DNA of 17,566 nucleotides from an uncultured Sphingomonas sp. (GTDB taxonomy: Bacteria > Pseudomonadota > Alphaproteobacteria > Sphingomonadales > Sphingomonadaceae): contig CAMPJH010000013.1 in NCBI GenBank assembly GCA_946886845.1, positions 1 to 17,566 of the forward strand, in the 5' to 3' direction. Made by a program: the position numbers and the translations under genes. This document shows positions 1 through 6,650 of this stretch, piece by piece. Below the pieces are notes generated by a model. The model searched no databases. It was not told where the DNA came from and was given only the letters and a program-made list of their open reading frames with translations. Each line of letters starts with the position of its first letter. Position 1 is the stretch's first letter.

Positions 1-9
1 CAGTGTACA

Positions 10-702
10 TTAACGGGCGTCGACCAGCACCAGCTCTGAGTCTTCGTCGGCGTCGATCCTGATTGCCTTTTCGCCGGTGACGGCAATTCCATCGCGAGAG
101 TTCGCCGGCTTGCCGTTTACCCGGATGTTGCCGCTCGGCACCAGATAGACGTGCCGGTTGGGATCGGCGTCGTAGGTCACGCCGCCGCCGGCCGCGATGG
201 ACGCTCCGAGCACCTTGGCGTCGGCGTTGATCGTGAGCACCCCGTCGTCGGCATCGCCGCTGGCGAGGAGTTGGAAATTGCCCTCGCGGCTATCCTTTGG
301 AAACGGCATCGCTCCCCAGCTCGGCGGTGCCCCGGGCTTGTCGGTGAGGACCCAGATTTGGAACAAGGTCGTCGCTTCGTCTTCGAGATTATACTCGGCA
401 TGGGTGACGCCGGTGCCGGCGCTCATCACCTGGACGTCGCCGGCCGCGGTGCGGCCCTTGTTGCCGAGCGAGTCCTGATGGGTGATCGCGCCGGTGCGGA
501 CGTAGGTGATGATTTCCATGTCGCGGTGCGGGTGCGGCGGAAAGCCGCTCTTGGCGGCGATCCGGTCGTCGTTCCAGACGCGGATCGCGCCCCAGCCCAT
601 GCGGTTCGGGTCATGGTATTCGGCGAAGGAGAAATGGTGGCGGGCGTCGAGCCAACCGTGATCGGCGTGGCCGAGGCTGCCGAAGGGACGAATATCGATC
701 AT
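10..702 (-). CDS. Pirin family protein (bicupin)
   Basis: This is a 230-residue pirin, a two-cupin iron protein; family members act as quercetin dioxygenases or as redox-sensing partners of transcription factors. The N-terminal cupin carries the full metal site: His57 and His59 in FPPHPHRDMEIITYV, His101 and Glu103 in GTGVTHAEYN. These positions nearly match those of human pirin. The N-terminus (RPFGSLGHADHGWLDARHHF) is typical of bacterial pirins, so the ATG at 702 is convincing even though no clear Shine-Dalgarno precedes it. The C-terminal cupin is less conserved, as is usual. The gene lies 53 bp behind the ABC-F gene on the same strand, with an 18-bp perfect palindrome between them, so it may not be co-transcribed. 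The physiological substrate cannot be told from sequence. Confidence 0.93.
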   Translation of the reverse strand: MIDIRPFGSLGHADHGWLDARHHFSFAEYHDPNRMGWGAIRVWNDDRIAAKSGFPPHPHRDMEIITYVRTGAITHQDSLGNKGRTAAGDVQVMSAGTGVTHAEYNLEDEATTLFQIWVLTDKPGAPPSWGAMPFPKDSREGNFQLLASGDADDGVLTINADAKVLGASIAAGGGVTYDADPNRHVYLVPSGNIRVNGKPANSRDGIAVTGEKAIRIDADEDSELVLVDAR

Positions 703-713
703 TGCACCGAAAT

Positions 714-731
714 GGCGAGCGGCCGCTCGCC
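714..731 (-). terminator. Perfect 18-bp palindrome between ABC-F and pirin genes
   Basis: GGCGAGCGGCCGCTCGCC is a perfect palindrome able to form a 7-bp stem with a GGCC loop. On the minus strand it lies after the ABC-F stop and is followed by ATTTC, a poor U-tract. It could be a weak terminator for the ABC-F transcript or a structure in the pirin leader, since it ends 11 bp before the pirin start codon. Either role is inference. Confidence 0.4.
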
Positions 732-755
732 TTCAAGTGTCAGGGGTGTAACCTA

Positions 756-2591
756 TCAGCCGGCCTGGCGTTGAAGCTGCTCCGCCAGCTCGGCCACTTC
801 CAGCCAGCGCAGCTCGGCCGCCTCTTTTTCGGCTCGAAGCTTAGCGGCGCGTTCGGTGAGCTCGATAAAGCGCCGCGGATCGCGACCGTAGAGGCCGGAA
901 TCGTGCAATTCATGCTCGGTACGGTCGATCTCCGACTGCAAGCGGTCGATCTCAGCCGGTAGCCGCTCGAGGTCGCGCTGATCGTTGTAGGAGAGTTTGA
1001 TCCTCCCCGGGACGGGAAGGGGGACCGCCGAAGGCGGTGGAGGGGGTTTGGAGCCCGTCACCACGCCCCCTCCACCACCCGCTTTGCGGGCGGTACCTCC
1101 CCGTGCCGGGGAGGATCGCCGCTTCTCCCAATCGTCGTAGCCGCCGGCGACGATGTCGACCTTGCCTGAGCCGTCGAGGCCCAAGGTGATCGTCACTGTC
1201 CGGTCGAGGAAATCGCGATCGTGGCTGACGATCAGCACCGTGCCGTCATAATCGGCGATCACTTCCTGCAGCAGGTCGAGGGTTTCGAGATCCAGGTCGT
1301 TGGTCGGCTCGTCGAGCACCAGCAGATTCGCTTCGCGGGCAAATTCGCGCGCCAGCAAAAGCCGCGACCGCTCGCCGCCCGACAGCGAGCCGACCGGAGC
1401 GTCGGCGATCTCCGGCGCAAACAGGAACTCCTTCAGATAGCCCTTGATGTGCTTCTTGCGGCCGCGCACCGCGATCCAGTCGCCGCCATGGGCAAGCACG
1501 TCGCGCACGGTCTTGCCCGGCTCCATCAGCTTGCGCTGCTGGTCGATGACGATCCCGGAAAGCGTCTTGGCCCGGGTGACCGAGCCGCTGTCGGGCGCGA
1601 TCTCGCCGGTCAGGAGCTTGAGGAGCGTCGTCTTCCCCGCCCCGTTCGGACCGACGATGCCGATCCGGTCGCCGCGCTGGATCCGAAGCGAGAAATCGCG
1701 GACGATCGCGCGGTCGCCATAGCTCTTGGCGACGCGATCGGCTTCGATCACCGACTTCGAGCGTGCCTGGTCCTTGGCCAGGCCGAGCTTCGCCGCCCCC
1801 GATGCGCCGAGCATTGCCGCCCGCTCGGCGCGCATCCCTTCGAGCTTGGCCAGCCGGCCCTGGTTGCGGCGGCGGCGCGCGGTCACGCCGCGCTCGAGCC
1901 AGCGAAGCTCGATCGCCAGCTTGGCGTCGAGCTTCTCCGCCGCCCGCGCTTCCTCCTCGTAGACCCGCTCGGTCCAGGCGTCGAAGCCGCCGAAGCCGAT
2001 CTCGGCGCGGCGCAGCTCGGCCCGGTCGAGCCACAGGCAGCTCTTCGTCAGGCGCTTCAGGAAGGTGCGGTCGTGGCTGATGACGATGAAAGCGCCCTTG
2101 AAGCGCTTCAACCAGTCCTCGAGCCATTCGATCGCGCCGAGGTCGAGATGGTTGGTTGGCTCGTCGAGCAGCAGCACGTCGGGCGACTGGGCGAGTGCGC
2201 GGACGATTGCCGCCCGCCGCCGTTCGCCGCCGCTGGCGGTCGCGGCGGGCCGGTCGAGGTCGATGCCGATCTGGTCGGCCATCGCCGCGGCTTCGTGCGC
2301 CTGCGGGGCGCCGGTTCCGGCTAGAACCCAGTCCAGCAGGCTGCCCTCGGGCGGCATTTGCGGGTCCTGCTCGAGGAGCACGACATGCGTTCCCGGAACG
2401 ATCGTCCGTTTGCCCTCATCGGGATCGATCTCGCCGGTCAGGCATCTGAGCAACGTGGTCTTGCCGACGCCGTTGCGGCCGATCAGCGCCAGCCGGTCGC
2501 GCTCGCCGATGTAGAGGTCGAGGCCGCGGAACAGCCAGCCTTCGCCCTGGATGAGACCCAGATTTTCGTATGAAAGCACCGGCGCGGCCAT
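756..2591 (-). CDS. uup: ABC-F family ATPase, Uup type
   Basis: A 611-residue soluble protein with two ATP-binding cassettes and no membrane segments, as in ABC-F proteins that act on the ribosome. Cassette 1 has Walker A GRNGVGKTT (38-46), signature SGGERRR (120-126), Walker B LLLDEPTNHLD with catalytic Glu144, and switch His173. Cassette 2 has GPNGAGKTT (314-322), SGGERSR (404-410), LLVLDEPTNDLD with Glu428, and His457. Between them is a basic helical interdomain linker (about 205-265). The C-terminus (about 535-611) is a charged coiled coil, as in Uup, which is linked to ribosome function and to stabilising DNA repeats. Residues 492-531, just before the coiled coil, are a Gly- and Pro-rich stretch encoded by a palindromic repeat. 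The ATG at 2591 has AGGGG about six bases upstream. Uup is the closest subfamily by architecture; the precise role is inferred. Confidence 0.93.
   Translation of the reverse strand: MAAPVLSYENLGLIQGEGWLFRGLDLYIGERDRLALIGRNGVGKTTLLRCLTGEIDPDEGKRTIVPGTHVVLLEQDPQMPPEGSLLDWVLAGTGAPQAHEAAAMADQIGIDLDRPAATASGGERRRAAIVRALAQSPDVLLLDEPTNHLDLGAIEWLEDWLKRFKGAFIVISHDRTFLKRLTKSCLWLDRAELRRAEIGFGGFDAWTERVYEEEARAAEKLDAKLAIELRWLERGVTARRRRNQGRLAKLEGMRAERAAMLGASGAAKLGLAKDQARSKSVIEADRVAKSYGDRAIVRDFSLRIQRGDRIGIVGPNGAGKTTLLKLLTGEIAPDSGSVTRAKTLSGIVIDQQRKLMEPGKTVRDVLAHGGDWIAVRGRKKHIKGYLKEFLFAPEIADAPVGSLSGGERSRLLLAREFAREANLLVLDEPTNDLDLETLDLLQEVIADYDGTVLIVSHDRDFLDRTVTITLGLDGSGKVDIVAGGYDDWEKRRSSPARGGTARKAGGGGGVVTGSKPPPPPSAVPLPVPGRIKLSYNDQRDLERLPAEIDRLQSEIDRTEHELHDSGLYGRDPRRFIELTERAAKLRAEKEAAELRWLEVAELAEQLQRQAG
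999..1117. repeat. 119-bp GC-rich palindromic element inside the ABC-F gene
   Basis: The two ends are inverted copies: GATCCTCCCCGGGACGGG at the left and, read on the other strand, GATCCTCCCCGGCACGGG at the right. Nested inside are two smaller hairpins, ACCGCC-GAAG-GCGGT and CCCGC-TTT-GCGGG, and matching runs of GGAGGGGG and CCCCCTCC. The structure looks like a dispersed palindromic unit of the kind I recall as common between sphingomonad genes. Here it sits in coding sequence and is open in the ABC-F frame, adding a Gly/Pro-rich linker at residues 492-531. No second copy was seen in this window. Confidence 0.8.
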
Positions 2592-2660
2592 GCGACGCCC
2601 CTAACGAACCAGCTTGCGCGGCTAAAGCCCCTGCTGCATCTCACCGGCATGGGGAGCGCC

Positions 2661-2686
2661 TGAACGCTGCCAATCGGCAGCATTCA
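2661..2686. repeat. Inverted repeat upstream of the PepSY-like gene
   Basis: TGAA-C-GCTGCC, loop AATC, GGCAGC-A-TTCA: ten pairs interrupted by one C/A mismatch. It lies in the 142-bp region between the divergent ABC-F and PepSY-like genes and overlaps the first CATTCA half-site of the tandem repeat at 2681-2697. It could be an operator or a leader hairpin of the plus-strand transcript. Confidence 0.5.
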
Positions 2687-2697
2687 TAGGCCATTCA
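2681..2697 (+). promoter_or_regulatory. Tandem CATTCA-N5-CATTCA, candidate OmpR/PhoP-type operator
   Basis: Two identical hexamers begin 11 bp apart (2681 and 2692), one helical turn. This geometry, six-base half-sites with a five-base spacer, is how OmpR/PhoP-family regulators bind as tandem dimers. The site lies 36 bp before the PepSY-like start, and the gene for such a regulator begins about 470 bp downstream. The hexamer is not the enterobacterial PhoP consensus; assignment to the neighbouring regulator is inference. Confidence 0.35.
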
Positions 2698-2733
2698 ATG
2701 CGTTCTGGTAGAAGGCCGGCCGAGAGATTCGCG

Positions 2734-3027
2734 ATGAACCTGTTCCGTAGCCTTGTTTCGGCCGCCTTTGCCGCGAGCCTGATCGCCGGCCCCGCGCTGG
2801 CCGACCCGCCGCGCGATGCCGATCGGGCCTTCCGGGCGACGCAGCAGGGCCGGTCTATGCCGCTTCCCAAGATCGAGCGCCGGGTGATGCCGCTGATGCC
2901 GGGCGCCGATTATCTTGGCCCCGAGTTCAACGGCAAGACCTATCGGCTCAAGTTCATGAAGGACGGCCGGGTGATCTGGATCGACGTCGACGCCCAGACC
3001 GGCAAGATCAAGCGGCGCTCGAAGTAG
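2734..3027 (+). CDS. Small secreted PepSY-like protein
   Basis: A 97-residue protein with a clear signal peptide: Asn-Leu-Phe-Arg, a hydrophobic core, and probable cleavage after ALA at residue 23. The mature part is basic and ends in a segment (GKTYRLKFMKDGRVIWIDVD followed by AQTGKI) that resembles a PepSY-type unit, in which a beta strand pair ends in DxxTGKI. PepSY proteins are periplasmic or extracytoplasmic and are thought to inhibit proteases or sense envelope state. I chose ATG 2734 because it gives a proper signal peptide and follows GAGAG at a suitable distance; the in-frame ATG at 2698 would put a charged extension before it. It sits just before a PhoP/PhoQ-like pair, an arrangement suggesting that it is a target or modulator of that system. 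Confidence 0.8.
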   Translation: MNLFRSLVSAAFAASLIAGPALADPPRDADRAFRATQQGRSMPLPKIERRVMPLMPGADYLGPEFNGKTYRLKFMKDGRVIWIDVDAQTGKIKRRSK

Positions 3028-3168
3028 GTCTGCGTCCCGTCGCGGCCTTTCGCCGCAAAATTGGCTCGCATTGACATTTCCTTCGCGACACCCAGCTTCA
3101 TTCCGGACAAGCAACCGTTCAGCTTCGCGCGTGTTGATGGGCCGAAGCTTCCCAGGGGAATTGATGCA

Positions 3169-3834
3169 ATGCGCGTTCTGATCGTCGAAGACGAACCCAA
3201 TCTCGGCCGCCAGCTGCGCTCGACGCTCGAGGGCGCCGGTTACGCCGTCGATCTCGCCACCGACGGCGAAGACGGTCACTATCTCGGCTCCACCGAGAGC
3301 TACGATGCGGTGATCCTCGACCTCGGCCTGCCGGAAGTCGACGGGCTGACCGTGCTCGACCGCTGGCGCAAGGAAGGCCGCAAGATGCCGGTGCTGGTGC
3401 TGACCGCCCGCGACAGCTGGTCGGACAAGGTCGCGGGGCTCGACGCCGGCGCCGACGACTATCTCGCCAAGCCGTTCCAGACCGAGGAGCTGATCGCTCG
3501 CTTGCGGGCGCTGATCCGCCGCTCGGCGGGAATCGCCTCGTCGGAAATCACCGCCGGCGACATCCGCCTCGACACCCGCTCGGGCAAGGTCACCAAGGAC
3601 GGCGAGCCGGTCAAGCTCACCGCTCAGGAGTACAAGCTGCTGTCCTATTTGATGCACCACAAGGGCAAGGTGGTCAGCCGGACCGAGCTCATCGAGCACA
3701 TCTACGACCAGGACTTCGACCGCGATTCCAACACCATCGAAGTGTTCGTGACCCGTATCCGCAAGAAGCTCGGGGCCGACGTGATCACCACCATTCGCGG
3801 GCTCGGCTACAGCCTCGAGGACCCGACCGCTTGA
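3169..3834 (+). CDS. OmpR/PhoP-family response regulator
   Basis: A 221-residue two-domain regulator. The receiver domain (1-115) has the acidic pocket Glu7/Asp8, the phospho-acceptor Asp51 in VILDLGLP, Thr79 in VLVLTARD and Lys101 in DDYLAKPF. The C-terminal winged helix (about 125-218) includes LTAQEYKLLSYLM and the recognition segment SNTIEVFVTRIRKKL, ending in ITTIRGLGYSL, typical of OmpR/PhoP proteins. The ATG at 3169 begins the usual MRVLIVEDEP and follows AGGGGA nine bases upstream; a longer in-frame start at 3061 would add an unlikely extension. Its stop overlaps the start of the kinase gene, so the pair should be translationally coupled. Together with the kinase it resembles PhoP/PhoQ, but the ligand is unknown. 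Confidence 0.95.
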   Translation: MRVLIVEDEPNLGRQLRSTLEGAGYAVDLATDGEDGHYLGSTESYDAVILDLGLPEVDGLTVLDRWRKEGRKMPVLVLTARDSWSDKVAGLDAGADDYLAKPFQTEELIARLRALIRRSAGIASSEITAGDIRLDTRSGKVTKDGEPVKLTAQEYKLLSYLMHHKGKVVSRTELIEHIYDQDFDRDSNTIEVFVTRIRKKLGADVITTIRGLGYSLEDPTA

Positions 3835-5222
3835 ACGACGCGGCCGCATCGGCCGAGACGCAGCGCGCAACCGGTCCGCGGAAGCGCCCACATATCGGCT
3901 CGCTGACCCGGCGGATGATCGGTGTCGCGGCGCTGTGGATCAGCGTGCTGCTGCTGACCGGCGGCTTCGCGCTCGACCGGGTGCTGACCAGCTCGATCGT
4001 CCGCAATTTCGACGACCAGCTGACCTATGTCCTCAACACCGCGCTCATCGCCGCCTCAGAGATCGGCCCCGACGGCGAGGTTCGATTCAACCGCCCGCCG
4101 GCCGACCAGCGCTTCATCCAGCCCTATTCGGGAGTCTATTTCCAGGTGTCCGGGGTGGGCGCTGACACCTTCCCGTCGCGATCCTTGTGGGACCGGCGGC
4201 TGCAAGTCTCGAGCCGCCATGCCGACGTCGAGCCGCATATCTACAACAGCAATGAATTTCCCGGCGAGCCTTTGCGGATCGCCGAGCGCGACGTCATCCT
4301 TCCCGGATCCGAAGTTCGCTGGCGCTTCCAGGTCGCGCAGTCGCGCCAGGCGATCGACAGCCAGATCCGCGAGCTTCGCTCGACCTTGTTCTGGAGCTTC
4401 GCCGCGCTCGGTGCCGGGCTGCTGGTGCTGGCCGCGCTGCAAACCATCTACGGCCTGTGGCCGCTGCGGCGCGTCCAGCGCGAGGTTGCGGCGATCCGGT
4501 CGGGGAAAGAGCAGCGCATTTCGGACAGCTTCCCGACCGAGATCGAGCCATTGACCGAGGAGATCAACCAGCTCCTCGCGCACAGCGAGGAACAAGCCGA
4601 GGAAGCGCGCCGTCACGCCGGCAATCTCGCCCACGCGCTCAAGACGCCGCTGACCGTCATTACCAACGCCGCCACCGCGGACTCGCCGGATCTCGACGAC
4701 ATCGTGATCCGCGAAGCGGCGATAATGCGGCGCCAGGTCGACCACCATCTCGCCCGTGCCCGGGCGATCGGCCGGCGGACCTCCGGGCAGGCGCGAGCGC
4801 GGGTTTGGGACAGTGTCGAGGCGGTGCAGCGGGCGGTCGACCGCCTGTACGAGGATGTGACCGTCGACATTACCGGCGACCGCGAGGCGTTTGTTCGGGT
4901 CGAGCGCCAGGACCTCGACGAGATGATCGGCAACCTCATTGAAAACGCGGCCAAATATGGCAACGGCCGGGTGTTCGTCACGGTCGAGCGTCGCCCGGGC
5001 ATGGTCGACATCATCGTCGAGGACGACGGGCCCGGAATCCCGGAAGCGGAGCGCGAGGCGATCTTTGCTCGCGGCGCCCGGCTCGACATCGACAAGCCCG
5101 GCACCGGCCTCGGCCTCGCCATCGTCCGCGACGTCGCCGACATCTACGGCGGCAGCATAACCCTCGAACGGAGCGAGGATCTCGGCGGCCTGCTGGCCCG
5201 GCTCAGCCTTCCGGCGGGCTAG
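3831..5222 (+). CDS. PhoQ-like sensor histidine kinase
   Basis: A 463-residue membrane kinase. Helix 1 spans about 31-49, followed by a periplasmic sensor of about 135 residues, helix 2 at about 186-206, and a HAMP-like linker (PLRRVQREVAAIRSG). The dimerisation box is HAGNLAHALKTPLTVITNA with phospho-acceptor His268; the Ala-Leu-Lys-Thr-Pro form is that of PhoQ-like kinases. ATP-binding motifs are N box NLIENAAKYG (Asn372), G1 EDDGPGIP (397-404) and G2 GTGLGLAI (424-431). The likely start is TTG at 3831, overlapping the regulator's TGA as TTGA, with GAGG ten bases upstream. An ATG at 3916 would cut off the cytoplasmic lead-in to helix 1. The sensor domain shows no obvious acidic patch, so a PhoQ-type signal cannot be assumed. 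Confidence 0.93.
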   Translation: MNDAAASAETQRATGPRKRPHIGSLTRRMIGVAALWISVLLLTGGFALDRVLTSSIVRNFDDQLTYVLNTALIAASEIGPDGEVRFNRPPADQRFIQPYSGVYFQVSGVGADTFPSRSLWDRRLQVSSRHADVEPHIYNSNEFPGEPLRIAERDVILPGSEVRWRFQVAQSRQAIDSQIRELRSTLFWSFAALGAGLLVLAALQTIYGLWPLRRVQREVAAIRSGKEQRISDSFPTEIEPLTEEINQLLAHSEEQAEEARRHAGNLAHALKTPLTVITNAATADSPDLDDIVIREAAIMRRQVDHHLARARAIGRRTSGQARARVWDSVEAVQRAVDRLYEDVTVDITGDREAFVRVERQDLDEMIGNLIENAAKYGNGRVFVTVERRPGMVDIIVEDDGPGIPEAEREAIFARGARLDIDKPGTGLGLAIVRDVADIYGGSITLERSEDLGGLLARLSLPAG

Positions 5223-5257
5223 GAAATGGCCCCAAGCGAAGCTAGGGCGCGCAGACA

Positions 5258-6271
5258 GTGACCGCCACCATCCATCCGCTGCACGCCAATGGCGAGCCGT
5301 CGCTCGATCCGCTGATGCAGCTCGTTGCCGAGCCGATGAACGGCGTCAACGCGGTCATCCTCGAGCGGATGCAGAGCAAGGTCGCGCTGATCCCCGAGCT
5401 CGCCGGCCACCTCATCGCCGGCGGCGGCAAGCGCATGCGGCCGATGCTGACGCTGGCTTGCGCCGAGCTGCTCAATTACCCAGGCACCCGCCACCACAAG
5501 CTGGCGGCGGCGGTCGAGTTCATCCACACCGCGACCCTGCTCCATGACGACGTCGTCGACGGCTCGGGGACTCGCCGCGGCAAGCGCACCGCCAACCTCA
5601 TCTGGGGCAATGCCGCCAGCGTCCTGGTTGGCGATTTCCTGTTCAGCCGCGCCTTCGAGCTGATGGTCGAGGACGGCAGCCTGAAGGTGCTCAAGATCCT
5701 CAGCGCCGCCTCCAGCGTCATCGCCGAGGGCGAGGTCGAGCAGCTGACCGCCCAGCGCCGGATCGAAACCGACGAGGAGCAATATCTGTCGATCATCAGC
5801 GCCAAGACCGCCGCGCTGTTCGCCGCCGCCTGCCGGGTTTCGCCGGTAGTCGCCGAAGCCGGCGAGGAAGCGGAGCTGGCGCTCGACGCCTATGGCAAGC
5901 ATCTCGGAATCGCCTTCCAGCTAACCGACGACGTCATCGATTATGCGTCCGACGCCGCAGTCATGGGCAAAGGCGTCGGCGACGACTTCCGCGACGGCAA
6001 GATGACCCTGCCGCTGATCCTCGCCTACGCGCGCGGCAGCGAGGCCGATCGCCGTTTCTGGCGCGCCGCGGTGGCCGGCGACCGGGTCAGCGACGCGGAC
6101 CTGGCGCAGGCGACCGAGCTGATGCGATCGAGCGGCGCGCTGGCCGACACGATCGAGCGGGCGCGCTACTACGGCCGGCGAGCGATCGACGCCCTGGCAC
6201 CGTTCCCGAGCGGCAAGGCCAAGACCGCCCTGACCGAAGCCGTCGAGTTCGCCATCGCCCGCGCCTATTGA
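5258..6271 (+). CDS. ispB: Long-chain polyprenyl diphosphate synthase
   Basis: A 337-residue trans-prenyltransferase that extends a prenyl diphosphate with isopentenyl diphosphate to make the ubiquinone side chain. The first Asp-rich motif is LLHDDVVDGSGTRRG (Asp97, Asp98, Asp101), the second is QLTDDVIDYA (Asp224, Asp225, Asp228). Lys58 and Arg61 in GGGKRMRP and His90 fit the isopentenyl diphosphate site. Small residues just before the first motif (Ala92, Thr93) agree with a long-chain product. In this bacterial group the product would most likely be decaprenyl diphosphate for ubiquinone-10; that is inference. GTG at 5258 is the natural start for the conserved N-terminus, but its ribosome binding site is weak. 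The gene follows the kinase by 35 bp and could be read from the same transcript. Confidence 0.93.
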   Translation: MTATIHPLHANGEPSLDPLMQLVAEPMNGVNAVILERMQSKVALIPELAGHLIAGGGKRMRPMLTLACAELLNYPGTRHHKLAAAVEFIHTATLLHDDVVDGSGTRRGKRTANLIWGNAASVLVGDFLFSRAFELMVEDGSLKVLKILSAASSVIAEGEVEQLTAQRRIETDEEQYLSIISAKTAALFAAACRVSPVVAEAGEEAELALDAYGKHLGIAFQLTDDVIDYASDAAVMGKGVGDDFRDGKMTLPLILAYARGSEADRRFWRAAVAGDRVSDADLAQATELMRSSGALADTIERARYYGRRAIDALAPFPSGKAKTALTEAVEFAIARAY

Positions 6272-6313
6272 TGGGAACTTGATTCCGTCCCTGGGCTTTG
6301 CCACTCGCTAACC

Positions 6314-6595
6314 ATGACAATTGCGCGGATATCCGAGCTCGACCGCCGGACGACCCAGTCCGGCCGCGCCAACAGCGGCATCTGGCTGCTCGAGTTCGAG
6401 CGAAGCGAAGGTCAGCGGGCCGACCCGCTGACCGGCTGGGCCGGCTCGGGCGACACCAACACGCAGGTCAAGCTCACCTTCCGAACGCGCGACGAGGCGA
6501 TTGCCTACGCCGAGCGCCACAAGCTCGCCTACCATTTGGTTCCGGCCACACCGGTCAAGCTGAAGATCCAGACCTACGCCGATAATTTCCGCTAA
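6314..6595 (+). CDS. NDUFS4-like complex I subunit
   Basis: A 93-residue protein of the family containing mitochondrial NDUFS4 (18-kDa/AQDQ subunit), which in alphaproteobacteria and mitochondria sits near the NADH-oxidising module of respiratory complex I. Visible family features are an N-terminal ARISELDRRTTQSGRA, the conserved GWAGSGDTNTQVKLTF block, and FRTRDEAIAYAERHKLAY with a basic, YADNFR-ending tail. It is full length for the bacterial form, has no targeting or signal peptide and no membrane segment. It lies 42 bp after the polyprenyl synthase, so two genes of the ubiquinone/complex I pathway are neighbours, although no nuo genes are in view. Confidence 0.9.
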   Translation: MTIARISELDRRTTQSGRANSGIWLLEFERSEGQRADPLTGWAGSGDTNTQVKLTFRTRDEAIAYAERHKLAYHLVPATPVKLKIQTYADNFR

Positions 6596-6650
6596 GGTTG
6601 CGCCCGCCCGAAGCTGACGGCAATGTAGCGCCGCCGAGCTAGGGGGAAGG

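Noticed and set aside
151..774. Long plus-strand open frame opposite the pirin gene
   Set aside because: It is antisense to a well-supported pirin, low in recognisable motifs and typical of shadows in GC-rich DNA.
1221..2324. 367-codon plus-strand open frame opposite the ABC-F gene
   Set aside because: It mirrors the ABC-F codon pattern, has no domain signs, and the opposite strand carries all ABC motifs.
3042..3056. GCGGC/GCCGC stem after the PepSY-like gene as a terminator
   Set aside because: Only five pairs and no U-run in either direction.
3071..3099. TTGACA as the -35 box of a promoter for the two-component genes
   Set aside because: The hexamer is perfect but no acceptable -10 lies 16-18 bp downstream, so it is not listed as a feature.
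2695..3891. 398-codon minus-strand open frame across the PepSY-like and regulator genes
   Set aside because: The regulator on the plus strand has every conserved residue; this frame spans an intergenic region and has no family features.
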